A DNA stretch of 37,739 nt from an uncultured Acidobacteriota bacterium (GCA_903832295.1 CAILAZ010000164.1:1-37739); one strand, 5' to 3'. Counted from the first letter of the stretch, positions 26,417 to 35,416 are shown. The notes: generated from the letters alone by a model not told the origin. Program-made: numbers and translations.

Positions 26417-27010
26417 TCATCCCTCGGCCTCTGAGCTTGCCTGGTTGGCAACAGCCTTACAGCGCTGCGCCTCCGTGTGATACCGGCCCAGATGGGGCTC
26501 CAAACTCCGGTTAAATCCGCGAAGATCTTCCTGTATCTGCTGGAGGTCTCCATCTTTAAGCAACGAGGTGAAATACAACCACGCATAGAGGTGTGGCGTG
26601 TCCTGCACATTCAACTCAGTCAAAATCATACGGGCGAGCTTCTGCGCTCCGCGGTCATCGGTGAGCACAGCCTGCGAAGTCTTGCGTGCAAAGACCAGAA
26701 CGGACAGCTCGCCCAGGCTCAACTTCTTCCTGTTACGCAAAACTTCGAGACCCTGAAGATCTTCGACGTCGATATTGTAAGGAGTTACATGCTGATCGCG
26801 CAGAGCCTTCTTGAGGCGATTCTGGAGTTCTGTCCGTTCAGGACGGAACGGCCCCGTCTTGTGCAGGCACTCGTAGATCACAAACTCTGTACAGCACAGC
26901 TGAACTCCTGCCGACCGCGCGGTGGAATAGAGCAGCCTCGATGCGAGGAGATTCCAAAGTGAGCACGTGTCCGCAACGTTCAGCTTCGCGAAATGTGAGA
27001 TGTCGTTCAT
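26417..27010 (-). CDS. PIN-domain protein, probable toxin nuclease
   Basis: 197 residues. The acidic pattern of PIN ribonucleases is visible: Asp14 in NVADTCSLWNLL, Glu42 or Glu47 in CTEFVIYECL, Glu101 in SLGELSVLVFA, and Asp118/Asp119 in LTDDRGAQKLA. PIN proteins are metal-dependent RNases, often toxins. It is longer than a typical 130-residue VapC, with about 65 extra C-terminal residues of mostly helical, charged sequence. Its ATG overlaps the stop of the XRE-ImmA gene (ATGA), so the two are translationally coupled. DUF4411-like PIN proteins can also accompany such partners. Confidence 0.75.
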   Translation of the reverse strand: MNDISHFAKLNVADTCSLWNLLASRLLYSTARSAGVQLCCTEFVIYECLHKTGPFRPERTELQNRLKKALRDQHVTPYNIDVEDLQGLEVLRNRKKLSLGELSVLVFARKTSQAVLTDDRGAQKLARMILTELNVQDTPHLYAWLYFTSLLKDGDLQQIQEDLRGFNRSLEPHLGRYHTEAQRCKAVANQASSEAEG

Positions 27011-28164
27011 CGTGCTTGCAGGTTTATGCGGTAGAGTGAGGCCAAGTCGGCCAATTCCAGTTGACCGACTAAGAGCATCTCTGCAGTCCGTCCTCCTGAG
27101 ATCAAACCACGGTCAAAAGCTTCGAAGCACAGAGCCACATACGAGCTCGACAATCCGCGTTGAAAAAGCTCCCGCTTTCGGGTGGTGGCAGCTTCGCTGA
27201 GGTTGGCTAGCTCGGGATCGACCTTGTGTGCTGTTGGCACACTTGCCTTCGAAAGTTCGGCGGCTGTATGCGCGTCGATGAGATTCGCGTTCTTTAGAGC
27301 GATTGCCAAGGCTCGGGTGCTAACCTTGAATCGGCTGGCCCACTCAAGAACAGCCCCCCTATTCCAGGAAGACACTGGAATAGCGCTTATCACACTCGGT
27401 GGAAGCAAGTAGCATGCCGCGAAATGGTTAGCGCGGATCTCGACAAGGTCTTCTTTCCTGTAAGTCCGAGAGAAGGAGACGATGACGTCGTCGGCAGAGT
27501 CAAGTATGCCGTGTGCGGCTTCATGCGCCGCAGTGAATCTCTGGCGATAAATGTCCTCGTCGTAGTTGACCAATATGCAGATGCCAGCAACTGGATGCCG
27601 AATCGTGATGCCAGAGATGTTGGAGTTCTCGAGTCTACGCCGAAATACGTGGAATCCAATCTTCCGAAAATCATCGTATACATCGCTCGGTACGGCATTT
27701 GGAGCATAGGAGAAGTGAGACCTCAACGCTTCTGCTGCCAGATCGGCGTGTCCCTTGTAATACTGTCCATCGGGTACAAAGCTGAACGGACGCTTCGGAA
27801 CCTGAAGTTCCTCCTGGAGCAAATGTTCGCATTCACAGAGATACAGGAACTCAAGGACCGCTCTGCGGTCTGACTTCGTGAACTCGGTTCCGTACCGCCG
27901 ATATAGGGATTCCGTCTGTTCGGACGCAGCTAATCGTTCGTTCGAAACGAAAAAACGGTAGTCGCATTTGAAGAAGTCTGCGAGTATCAGGACTTCATCA
28001 CCGGAAGGAGCGGCTTTGCCCGTCTCAAGTGCCGCGAGGCGGTCACTCAATATGCCAGAGCCCGCACTTAACTCAGCGAGTTCCACCTGCTGCTCACTTC
28101 TGAGTCGGAGGAGTTTGGTTCCGAATTGAGCCAGATCGAGAGCCACAGAGTAATCGTAGACCAT
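27007..28164 (-). CDS. XRE-family regulator fused to ImmA/IrrE metallopeptidase
   Basis: 385 residues. An N-terminal Cro/CI-type helix-turn-helix (about 12-72) precedes an ImmA/IrrE (COG2856) peptidase domain with HEAAH at 214-218 and the third zinc ligand Glu242 in VEIRANHFAA. A long C-terminal helical part resembles those of other XRE-ImmA fusions. Relatives cleave or sense repressor partners, or act as the antitoxin half of toxin-antitoxin modules. Coupling to the downstream PIN gene suggests antitoxin or autoregulator duty (inference). The promoter should lie in 28165-28300. Confidence 0.85.
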   Translation of the reverse strand: MVYDYSVALDLAQFGTKLLRLRSEQQVELAELSAGSGILSDRLAALETGKAAPSGDEVLILADFFKCDYRFFVSNERLAASEQTESLYRRYGTEFTKSDRRAVLEFLYLCECEHLLQEELQVPKRPFSFVPDGQYYKGHADLAAEALRSHFSYAPNAVPSDVYDDFRKIGFHVFRRRLENSNISGITIRHPVAGICILVNYDEDIYRQRFTAAHEAAHGILDSADDVIVSFSRTYRKEDLVEIRANHFAACYLLPPSVISAIPVSSWNRGAVLEWASRFKVSTRALAIALKNANLIDAHTAAELSKASVPTAHKVDPELANLSEAATTRKRELFQRGLSSSYVALCFEAFDRGLISGGRTAEMLLVGQLELADLASLYRINLQAR

Positions 28165-28291
28165 GCTCGTGCCAGCTGACCAGACTGAGTGATGATCGCA
28201 ACCGCCAAGTTCTCTGGGAGTGCACTTTTAGCAGCGGGCATCCACTGTCGAGGGTACTGAGGCCGTGGTACTTACCCATTCGTCGGCGCGG

Positions 28292-28440
28292 TCACGATCC
28301 AGAATGCCGATGTCGCCAGAATGAATTCTCGGTTGCTACCGCGGTCGAGCCAGTCATCGTGCAATCCTCGATCATCAGGCTCGACCCATTCTCACAGCCG
28401 AGATAGACGCCGGTATCTTTGAGCGAAAAATCGACGCCTA
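28292..28440 (-). pseudogene. possible coding relic, unidentified
   Basis: Overlapping the end of the one-TM protein gene, in another frame, the minus strand reads GVDFSLKDTGVYLGCENGSSL and then MIEDCTMTGSTAVATENS before a TGA at 28292-28294. The composition looks coding and resembles parallel beta-helix proteins. There is no start codon with a ribosome site, so I treat it as a doubtful remnant. Confidence 0.25.
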
Positions 28441-29025
28441 GTTCGGCATATCCACATCCAGTTCTTTTCGCATCGCCATTCGCACCGCGAAAATCTTCTT
28501 TGCGAGGTCCCCTTGCGAGGCGGCGTAGGCGCCCTTGTTTTTTGTTACGGCCGCTATGACGTTATTCGTCAGCACCGCGAGCTCGTCAAACGCCCGTTGT
28601 GTCTCTCTTCCGCACACTACAGCGATGAGCATTCTCGTTTCGTCTAGCGCCGCCGATGCCTTTTGCCAGAGCTGCGAGCGCTCATATATGGCCTCGACCC
28701 ACTTGGGGTCGTTCCGATCCTCAACGACATTGTGGACCGTCCCGTACTTTAAGAGCGCTTCATCCACCTGCGCAAGCGCCTTTGCCGCGGAAAAGAACAC
28801 CTCGCGCTTCATCTCCCACCGCTTTTGCCGGTTCCAGACCTCGTCGGAGATCTTCGCTTCGATTTGCTTGGTCGCAATCGTGACAGCGGAGACCTGATCG
28901 ACCAGCTTGTCTATATCCTCGTGCGTCGCAAGGTTCTCTCCCTTGCGCTTCATATAGGCGGCCAGATACGAGCCAACAAAAGCGCCTAAAAGAACGGCTA
29001 AAGCTGTGTGTATGAACGATTCCAT
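28438..29025 (-). CDS. single-pass membrane protein with cytoplasmic helical domain, unknown function
   Basis: 195 residues from ATG 29025 (an ATG at 29040 would add five). One transmembrane helix (about 6-24) is followed by KRKGENLATHEDIDKLVDQV and a helical, coiled-coil-rich domain with SDEVWNRQKRWEMKREVFF. I have seen this architecture in hypothetical proteins of many bacteria, but know no function. It is divergent from the topoisomerase-helicase gene. Confidence 0.7.
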   Translation of the reverse strand: MESFIHTALAVLLGAFVGSYLAAYMKRKGENLATHEDIDKLVDQVSAVTIATKQIEAKISDEVWNRQKRWEMKREVFFSAAKALAQVDEALLKYGTVHNVVEDRNDPKWVEAIYERSQLWQKASAALDETRMLIAVVCGRETQRAFDELAVLTNNVIAAVTKNKGAYAASQGDLAKKIFAVRMAMRKELDVDMPN

Positions 29026-29102
29026 TCGGGGAGGATACACCCAGTCGCGGAGTTATCCATTAACCTATTTACATTCAGCGTGTTGCACCTAATTGAATCC
29101 CT

Positions 29103-29220
29103 CCCGAGCGAGCGGGCGACGGCCGTTCTTACACCGAGATCGCCACCGAGCTGCGACCCTCCGAGGGCACAGTCCGCAACTATCTCTCCGAGGCCATTGC
29201 CAAGCTCGGTGCCAACAACC
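29103..29220 (+). pseudogene. response regulator LuxR-type HTH fragment
   Basis: The frame containing 29130-29132 reads ADGRSYTEIATEL, then SEGTVRNYLSEAIAKLGANN. This is the C-terminal DNA-binding helix-turn-helix of NarL/DesR-type response regulators. The receiver domain and the first HTH residues are missing, and the fragment stops at the topoisomerase start. It is therefore a truncated relic in a different frame from the fusion gene. Confidence 0.7.
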
Positions 29221-29232
29221 ATATTATGGGTT

Positions 29233-32200
29233 ATGGCGGATCTGGAGTCCGGGACCATCGCGGTACTGGCGGAGAAGCCTTCGGTAGCGCGTGATATCGC
29301 CCGCGAGTTGGGCGCGACCAGCCGAGGCGACGGATACCTGCACGGCAACCGCTACGTTGTGACGTGGGCGGTGGGGCATCTCATTAGCCTTGCCCAGCCA
29401 CACGAAATCAACCCTGAATGGCGCACCTGGCGGCGCGCCCTACTCCCCATGCTGCCGAAGCAATGGCCGCTTGTCGTCTACGAAAAAACACAGAACCAAT
29501 TTGAGATCGTAAAGCGAATTCTGAACTCGCCGAAGGTATTGCGCATCGTTTGTGCGACTGATGCCGGCCGCGAAGGGGAATTGATCTTTCGCTATATCTA
29601 CGAGTCGGCGCAGTGCCGAAAGCCGTTCAGCCGACTTTGGATCTCTTCACTCACGCCGGAGGCTATCCGCAAAGGGTTTGCGGCCCTGCGGCCGGGTGCC
29701 GACTACGACTCGCTGGCGGATGCTGCGCGTGGCCGCAGCCGGGCAGATTGGCTGGTAGGCATGAACCTATCGCGCGCCTATTCCCTTGGCTACGACGAAG
29801 AGCTTTCCGTCGGGCGCGTCCAAACACCCACGCTGGCTATGGTGGTCGAGCGCGAACTTGCCATACGCAGCTTCGTGCCCGAAGATTACCTCGAAATCGT
29901 TGCCGATTTTCGGCCAAATGGCGAGTATCCCACGGGCGGGGCTCAGCAGAATATCTATCGGGGTACGTGGTTCCGTGCGCGGTCGGGAGAGGGGACCGAC
30001 AAGGAATCGCTGCAGAAGGCAATGCGGCTGCCCAGCGATGGAAAAGAAGCGAAGCTTATCATCGAGCGCGCGCACGCCGGTTTGGCCTCCATCGAATCGA
30101 TCCAATCGGAAACCCAGCGCTTGGTTCCCCCGCTGTTTTACGATCTTACAGAACTGCAGCGGCACGCCAACCGCCTGTATGGCTTCAGCGCGCAGAAAAC
30201 GCTGGATGTCGCGCAGGCTCTGTATGAAACCTACAAGCTCATCAGCTATCCGCGCACGGACAGCCGGCACCTCTCGCAGGATGTGGTGTCGACGCTGCCG
30301 GCGATCGTCAAGAATATCGAAGGTCCTTATCGTGACCATTTGGCGCCCAGCACGGGCGAGCGCGCCTTGGGGCGACGATTCATCGACGACTCCAAGGTGA
30401 CAGATCACCACGCCATCATTCCCACCGCAATATCTCTTGGGAAGTCCCGCCTGTCGGACGACGAGCGCAAGATCTACGACCTGATCTGCCGGCGCCTGCT
30501 CAGCGCCTGGCAGGACGACTACATCTGGTCGGTTACAACCGTGATCACCGCGATTACCAACGGCCATATCATCGACCGCTATCATGCGTCGGGAACCGCC
30601 GTGCAACAGGCGGGTTGGAAGGTATTGGATATCGTCGTCGAGAAGAAGGCAAAGCGGGGGCAAAACAGTGACGGAGAGGTAGAGCGGGGGGAACAGGTCC
30701 TGCCACCGGGTTTGACCAAGAACCAGTCGCAGGAGGTGATCGACGTCGAAGCCTTGAAAAAGAAGACCCGGGCGCCCAAGCGGTACACGGATGGCACCCT
30801 GCTCACAGCCATGGAGACGGCGGGCAAGACCCTCGATGAAGAGGAACTGGCAAAGGCTATGAAGGAAACCGGTCTGGGAACGCCTGCGACTCGGGCGGCC
30901 ATGATCGAGGTTCTGCTCAAGCGCGATTACATCGTGCGGCAGGGAAAGACCCTCGAGGCCACGGACAAAGGCATCCGGTTGATCGAGGTGGTCCACCCTG
31001 AGGTGAAGAGTCCCGCCATGACCGGTCAGTGGGAAGCGTATCTCAAGCGGATACAACGCGGGGAGGCTCAACTTGGCCCGTTCCTGAAAGGCATTGAAGA
31101 TTACGTAACGGGAGTGGTGGGCAAGGTCGAACAGGCACCGCCCGCCGCCACGCCACCGGTGGAAGTTGTGGCCCAAAATCCACCAAGTCTTCACGGCTCG
31201 CTGGAGGCGCCCATTCGCAGGCCGTTGCCAACGGACGACCTGAACGCTCTCCTGCATAGCGCGTTCGGTTTCTCCTCTTTCCGGTCGAACCAGGAAGCCG
31301 TCTGCCGGGCGGTCATCGAAGGTAAGGACGTGTTGCTGGTCATGCCGACCGGGGCCGGCAAGTCGCTATGCTATCAACTGCCGGGCATCGCCCGCGGCGG
31401 CACTACGTTGGTAATCAGCCCGCTGATTGCCTTAATGGAGGATCAGGTTGCCAAGCTTAAGGCGCAAGGCCTTGCCGTCGACCGCATCCACTCCGGCCGC
31501 CCGCGTACCGAGTCGCGGCAGGCTTGTGTGGATTACCTCAGCGGGAAGACGCAGTTCCTTTTCATCGCGCCGGAGCGGCTACGGGTGGCCGGCTTCCCGG
31601 AGATGCTGGCCAAACGACCGCTCTCCCTCATCGCCATTGACGAGGCGCATTGCATCTCGCAATGGGGACACGATTTCCGTCCGGATTACCGCATGCTGGG
31701 CCAGTACCTGCCTCGCTTTCGTCCGACGCCGGTCATAGCACTGACCGCTACTGCCACACCAGTCGTCCAAAATGACATCGTTGAGCAGTTGGGTCTGATG
31801 CAGACGAATCGTTTCGTTCACGGCTTTCGCCGCGCCAACCTCGCTATTGAGGTTGTTGAGATCGCGCCTTCTCAACGGGCCGATCTCACCGGCCAACTAT
31901 TGCAAGAAGCCGAACGCAGACCTGCAATAGTCTACACACCCACGCGCAAGCAAGCCGAAAGCCTGTCAGCCGAACTTGCCGCTCACTTTCCTGCGGCTGC
32001 TTATCACGCTGGAATTGATGCCGGGCGCCGCCAGCAAGTCCAGGAGCAGTTCCAAGCGGGCCGGATCCAGGTGATGGTTGCGACGATTGCCTTCGGTATG
32101 GGGATCGACAAGGCTGACGTCCGCACCGTGATCCACACCGCCCTGCCGGGCAGTCTGGAAGCCTACTACCAGGAGATCGGGCGCGCCGGGCGAGACGGTG

Positions 32201-33294
32201 CTCCCAGTCGCGCGATCCTGATGCACTCCTACGCCGACCGCTACACCCACAAATTCTTCTTCGAGCGTGATTATCCGGACGTGGCTGTGCTGCAGTCGAT
32301 CTATACCAAGCTCCAGGCCGAGCCACATGACAAGGCGTTCCTGATGCCGAAGCTCCGGATGGAGGAAGAGGTATTTGACAAGGCCCTCGAGAAGCTCTGG
32401 ATCCATGGTGGCGCCGTGGTGGACTTCGCCGAAAACGTGAGTCGGGGCCAGGACCACTGGCGCGAATCCTATGTCGCGCAGGGTGAGCAAAAGCGGGCGC
32501 AGATCGATCAGATGATGCGTTACGCGGAGAGCAATCAGTGCCGCATGGCCACCTTGGTGCGCCACTTTGGCGATCTTGCCGACGGAGAGAAGCCGTGCGG
32601 GATTTGCGATTTCTGCGCTCCGGGGCAATGTGCCGCGCAACGGTTCCGTACCGCCTCGGAGGCGGAGCACAAGATGCTCCTACGAGTGGTAGCCACGTTG
32701 CGCTCGGGTGGCGCGAAATCAACCGGTAAGCTGCACGCTGAACTGTGTCCCAACAACGAGATGAGCCGCGACGCATTCGAAGAAGTGCTCGGCGCCACGG
32801 CGCGTGCTGGACTCTTGCAACTCTCGGACGCGGCCTTCCAGAAAGATGGCAAACAGATCCCGTACCGCAAAGCCAGTCTCACACGCACCGGCTATACCGT
32901 GGACGAAAGGACGCCGATCAAGTTCGTCATGAAGGACACGGCGCCCCCGTCTGGCAAGCGCAAAAGGAAGAAGAAGCCCACTGTTTCTAAGGGTCAGAAG
33001 CGGGCATCGAAGCCTGAAACCGCAGCGGCACCGGGGAAAATGGCACAGACGAAAGGGGCTGAAGTCGACATGAGTATGCGCCTCGAAGCAGCGCTCCGCG
33101 ACTGGCGTCTGGCCGAGGCGCGGCGGCATGGCGTGCCCGCGTTCCGAATCTTAACCGACCGCACCCTGAAGGCTCTCGCCACCAACCACCCGGCAACAAC
33201 CGAGGCGTTGCTCGCCGTCCCGGGAATCGGGTCCAGCACCGTGGCGAAGTACGGAACGAATATCTGCCGCGTACTACGCGACAACGGCGCCTGA
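29233..33294 (+). CDS. fusion of type IA DNA topoisomerase III and RecQ helicase
   Basis: A single 1353-residue frame. Residues 1-630 are TopB-like: Toprim domain with VLAEKPSVARDIA (Glu14) and ATDAGREGEL (108-117), catalytic Tyr339 in ISYPRTDSR, DHHAIIPT (391-398), and TGLGTPATRAAMIE; the C-terminal zinc region is absent. After a Pro/Ala-rich linker (about 630-670), residues 675-1230 are RecQ: Walker A MPTGAGKS (704-711), DEAH (803-806), LTATAT (837-842), arginine-finger segment QEIGRAGRDG, RQC zinc cysteines 1103, 1122, 1125 and 1128. A Lys-rich linker (1240-1262) leads to an HRDC domain (about 1283-1353). ATG 29233 is chosen because it starts the Toprim fold; the frame runs upstream to 29008 through non-homologous sequence. 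No good ribosome site is seen. In eukaryotes Sgs1/BLM and Top3 act as separate partners to decatenate recombination intermediates; here both activities are covalently joined. Confidence 0.93.
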   Translation: MADLESGTIAVLAEKPSVARDIARELGATSRGDGYLHGNRYVVTWAVGHLISLAQPHEINPEWRTWRRALLPMLPKQWPLVVYEKTQNQFEIVKRILNSPKVLRIVCATDAGREGELIFRYIYESAQCRKPFSRLWISSLTPEAIRKGFAALRPGADYDSLADAARGRSRADWLVGMNLSRAYSLGYDEELSVGRVQTPTLAMVVERELAIRSFVPEDYLEIVADFRPNGEYPTGGAQQNIYRGTWFRARSGEGTDKESLQKAMRLPSDGKEAKLIIERAHAGLASIESIQSETQRLVPPLFYDLTELQRHANRLYGFSAQKTLDVAQALYETYKLISYPRTDSRHLSQDVVSTLPAIVKNIEGPYRDHLAPSTGERALGRRFIDDSKVTDHHAIIPTAISLGKSRLSDDERKIYDLICRRLLSAWQDDYIWSVTTVITAITNGHIIDRYHASGTAVQQAGWKVLDIVVEKKAKRGQNSDGEVERGEQVLPPGLTKNQSQEVIDVEALKKKTRAPKRYTDGTLLTAMETAGKTLDEEELAKAMKETGLGTPATRAAMIEVLLKRDYIVRQGKTLEATDKGIRLIEVVHPEVKSPAMTGQWEAYLKRIQRGEAQLGPFLKGIEDYVTGVVGKVEQAPPAATPPVEVVAQNPPSLHGSLEAPIRRPLPTDDLNALLHSAFGFSSFRSNQEAVCRAVIEGKDVLLVMPTGAGKSLCYQLPGIARGGTTLVISPLIALMEDQVAKLKAQGLAVDRIHSGRPRTESRQACVDYLSGKTQFLFIAPERLRVAGFPEMLAKRPLSLIAIDEAHCISQWGHDFRPDYRMLGQYLPRFRPTPVIALTATATPVVQNDIVEQLGLMQTNRFVHGFRRANLAIEVVEIAPSQRADLTGQLLQEAERRPAIVYTPTRKQAESLSAELAAHFPAAAYHAGIDAGRRQQVQEQFQAGRIQVMVATIAFGMGIDKADVRTVIHTALPGSLEAYYQEIGRAGRDGAPSRAILMHSYADRYTHKFFFERDYPDVAVLQSIYTKLQAEPHDKAFLMPKLRMEEEVFDKALEKLWIHGGAVVDFAENVSRGQDHWRESYVAQGEQKRAQIDQMMRYAESNQCRMATLVRHFGDLADGEKPCGICDFCAPGQCAAQRFRTASEAEHKMLLRVVATLRSGGAKSTGKLHAELCPNNEMSRDAFEEVLGATARAGLLQLSDAAFQKDGKQIPYRKASLTRTGYTVDERTPIKFVMKDTAPPSGKRKRKKKPTVSKGQKRASKPETAAAPGKMAQTKGAEVDMSMRLEAALRDWRLAEARRHGVPAFRILTDRTLKALATNHPATTEALLAVPGIGSSTVAKYGTNICRVLRDNGA

Positions 33295-33386
33295 GCGCAA
33301 GCAATCCGCTGAATCAGTGGCAGGATTCCGATTTGAATGCCCGGCTTCCCAGCCTTTTGATGGTCGGAATCATCGAAATCAGCCTT

Positions 33387-34799
33387 TTACGTTCTTGTTT
33401 TTGGCCGGGGATTTGCGAGTCTGGACAGGAGTTTGCCGAACTCGCGCCGCATTTCGCCCCGATCTGTCTTTCGGTCGCCAGGGCTTCCTTTCCTGGTCAG
33501 GAACGCAGCCAGCTCAGGGTAGGTTTGAATTGTGCTTCTCTGATGCGACTGGTTGTGGTATCTGATCTGTTTCCATGTTTTGAATTTCTTGAAGTAGTAG
33601 TCAGATGGAGCGAAGCCTTGGGCGTCGAATTCCCGTCCCATGCGTATCAAGTCGTCATCACTACAGATTTTCTTTCCGCACGGTCCATGGGCGGCCATGG
33701 TTTTTCTCCACCAATGGCCAGCAAACGATTTGAATCGCTCCTCCCCCTGCGCGCGTTCACTCTTAACGGTAGCCCGCAGTGGTCTTTCGTCCCGCAGGGT
33801 ATCCACGGCCTTTTCGGCAATGCTCCGGCCAGGATGAAGATTTCTCCTGAGAATGTCGGTGGTCGGTACTCCCAGACAGTCCATGGCCCCCAGAATGGAA
33901 GACGAGTGAAGACCTATCCATTGACGGATACCAGCGATTTTCTGTGAGAGAAGGTGGCGTTCAGACAGCATCTGATTCACCGAGGAGTCGAATACCGCAT
34001 TCGGAAGCTTGGCTGCCGCCTGCTCCGCCTCCTTCTCTTCCTTCAACTTGCGAAAGAATGGGAGGCTCTGGAATTCGGGAATATTGAAGAACTCGTAGGC
34101 TCCTGCATCCCGGATCCAAATAACCGCTTTGTCGATATCATCGGTTAATCTTTGCACCAAGCGTGCGTACTGAACTTCTTCTGAAATTTGATCGAAGTAG
34201 GTCAGCAGAAGGGATACATTGGCCTGATCCGCTGGAGCACAGGGCCGCGATTTGAGTTTGTAGGACCATAGACGAACCCGGCCATCCACACCGTCGAGCT
34301 CGGAATCGAGCCAGCATACGATCGAGGCTGGCACGTCTGATCGAATCGGATCGTCGGGAGCGATTCCGGCGAGATCCATGGCCCGGCTGCAGGACTCAAC
34401 CTTTTGTGTGAGGTTGGACCGGCATTTCTCGATCTTCCTCTGGCGACGAATGATCGCGTGCTCATTGGCTCGAATTTTCTCCGCTAACGCGGCGTGCTCC
34501 TTCTCGAATCGCTTCTCCTCATCGGGTTTAGCATTCTCGAGTTCTTCGTCCAGTTGCTTTAGCTCGGACAGAAGCGAGACCGATTCATCGGCGGCCTCCA
34601 GAGCCTCCAAAACCGCACAATCGATCTCCCATTTCTCACTGAGATAGCTCGCGACGGACAAAACGTCGTCGTCATTCTTCAGTTCGCAGGGATTGAGCCA
34701 TTCTTTGGAACGGCTGACCATCCACTTCTGAATCCGCAGAATTTCTTGTGTTAAGAAATCCCTGGACCGCTGCTCTTCTTTCACTTGCTGAGGATGCAC
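33387..34799 (-). CDS. coiled-coil protein of unknown function, operon partner of the TSCPD gene
   Basis: 470 residues from GTG 34799, starting ten bases after the TSCPD stop codon, with AGAGGTAG about ten bases upstream. A strongly charged coiled coil spans about 74-138 (KQLDEELENA, AALAEKIRANEHAIIRRQRK). Beyond it are helical segments, a Trp-rich patch (HWWRKTMAAHGPCGKK) and a basic C-terminus. No transmembrane segment, signal peptide or nucleotide-binding motif is evident, and I do not recognise a family. Its 3' end faces the topoisomerase-helicase gene 92 bases away. Confidence 0.75.
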   Translation of the reverse strand: MHPQQVKEEQRSRDFLTQEILRIQKWMVSRSKEWLNPCELKNDDDVLSVASYLSEKWEIDCAVLEALEAADESVSLLSELKQLDEELENAKPDEEKRFEKEHAALAEKIRANEHAIIRRQRKIEKCRSNLTQKVESCSRAMDLAGIAPDDPIRSDVPASIVCWLDSELDGVDGRVRLWSYKLKSRPCAPADQANVSLLLTYFDQISEEVQYARLVQRLTDDIDKAVIWIRDAGAYEFFNIPEFQSLPFFRKLKEEKEAEQAAAKLPNAVFDSSVNQMLSERHLLSQKIAGIRQWIGLHSSSILGAMDCLGVPTTDILRRNLHPGRSIAEKAVDTLRDERPLRATVKSERAQGEERFKSFAGHWWRKTMAAHGPCGKKICSDDDLIRMGREFDAQGFAPSDYYFKKFKTWKQIRYHNQSHQRSTIQTYPELAAFLTRKGSPGDRKTDRGEMRREFGKLLSRLANPRPKTRT

Positions 34800-34809
34800 G
34801 GCAGGCGGC

Positions 34810-35229
34810 CTACCTCTGTCCCAAGGTTGACGCTGAAATATTTAGCGTCGGCTGTTCGTCCACAAACCGGAGTTTCAGCCATCGGCAGATGTAATCGACA
34901 ATCGAGAACGCGTGAGGGATATCCTCGTCTCCCGTGGGACCATCCGGCTCAAATCTCATGAGAAATCCAGCCGAGCAGATATCCTTCAGCGGAGCCCCAT
35001 ACCGCAGCGCGATTGAGACGACCCCCGCATAGGCGGTCATCATGCCAGTCAGCATAGAGCCTATTTTCGACATGGTTATGAAGATCTCAATCGGCTGGCC
35101 GTCGGCCCCCAAAACAACCGTGATATAGCCTTCATGCCCGCTGATGATGAAGTGGTGGGTGATGCCGGAGGACTCGCAATTTGTGGTGACCGGCGGAATA
35201 TGCGAAGAAGAAAGGATCTGAGTGCTCAT
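34810..35229 (-). CDS. orphan TSCPD domain (C-terminal domain of B12-dependent ribonucleotide reductase, NrdJb-like)
   Basis: 139 residues from ATG 35229 (AGGAAA about nine bases upstream). GHEGYITVVLGADGQPIEIFI, TMSKIGSMLTGMMTAYAGVVS, ALRYGAPLKDI and RFEPDGPTGDEDIPHAFSIVDYI match the conserved C-terminal region of class II reductases (usual form: GHEGYITVGLYEDG..GEIFI.MAKEGS). The catalytic barrel and the C-terminal Cys pair that re-reduces the active site are absent. In Pseudomonas the class II enzyme is split into NrdJa and NrdJb; here no NrdJa is nearby. It may have been recruited as a nucleotide- or protein-binding module. It is cotranscribed with the coiled-coil gene. Confidence 0.85.
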   Translation of the reverse strand: MSTQILSSSHIPPVTTNCESSGITHHFIISGHEGYITVVLGADGQPIEIFITMSKIGSMLTGMMTAYAGVVSIALRYGAPLKDICSAGFLMRFEPDGPTGDEDIPHAFSIVDYICRWLKLRFVDEQPTLNISASTLGQR

Positions 35230-35416
35230 ATGAACGTTTCCTGGGCAAGCACGCTGTGATTTACACATGTAGCATAGCGCAACTATGAAATATATTTTCT
35301 TTTTTCTTGCTTCCCGTTACGCGGGTAACTTACAAAGCGTTCATCTCCTGTTTACAATTGCGCACGTAAATCCATCAACTGTTGCAGGCAAATTCGCAAA
35401 AGGGAGAGATGCTGTA

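Noticed and set aside
29767-31257. 496-codon minus-strand open frame opposite topB
   Set aside because: Mirror frame of the conserved topoisomerase domain; no motif of its own.
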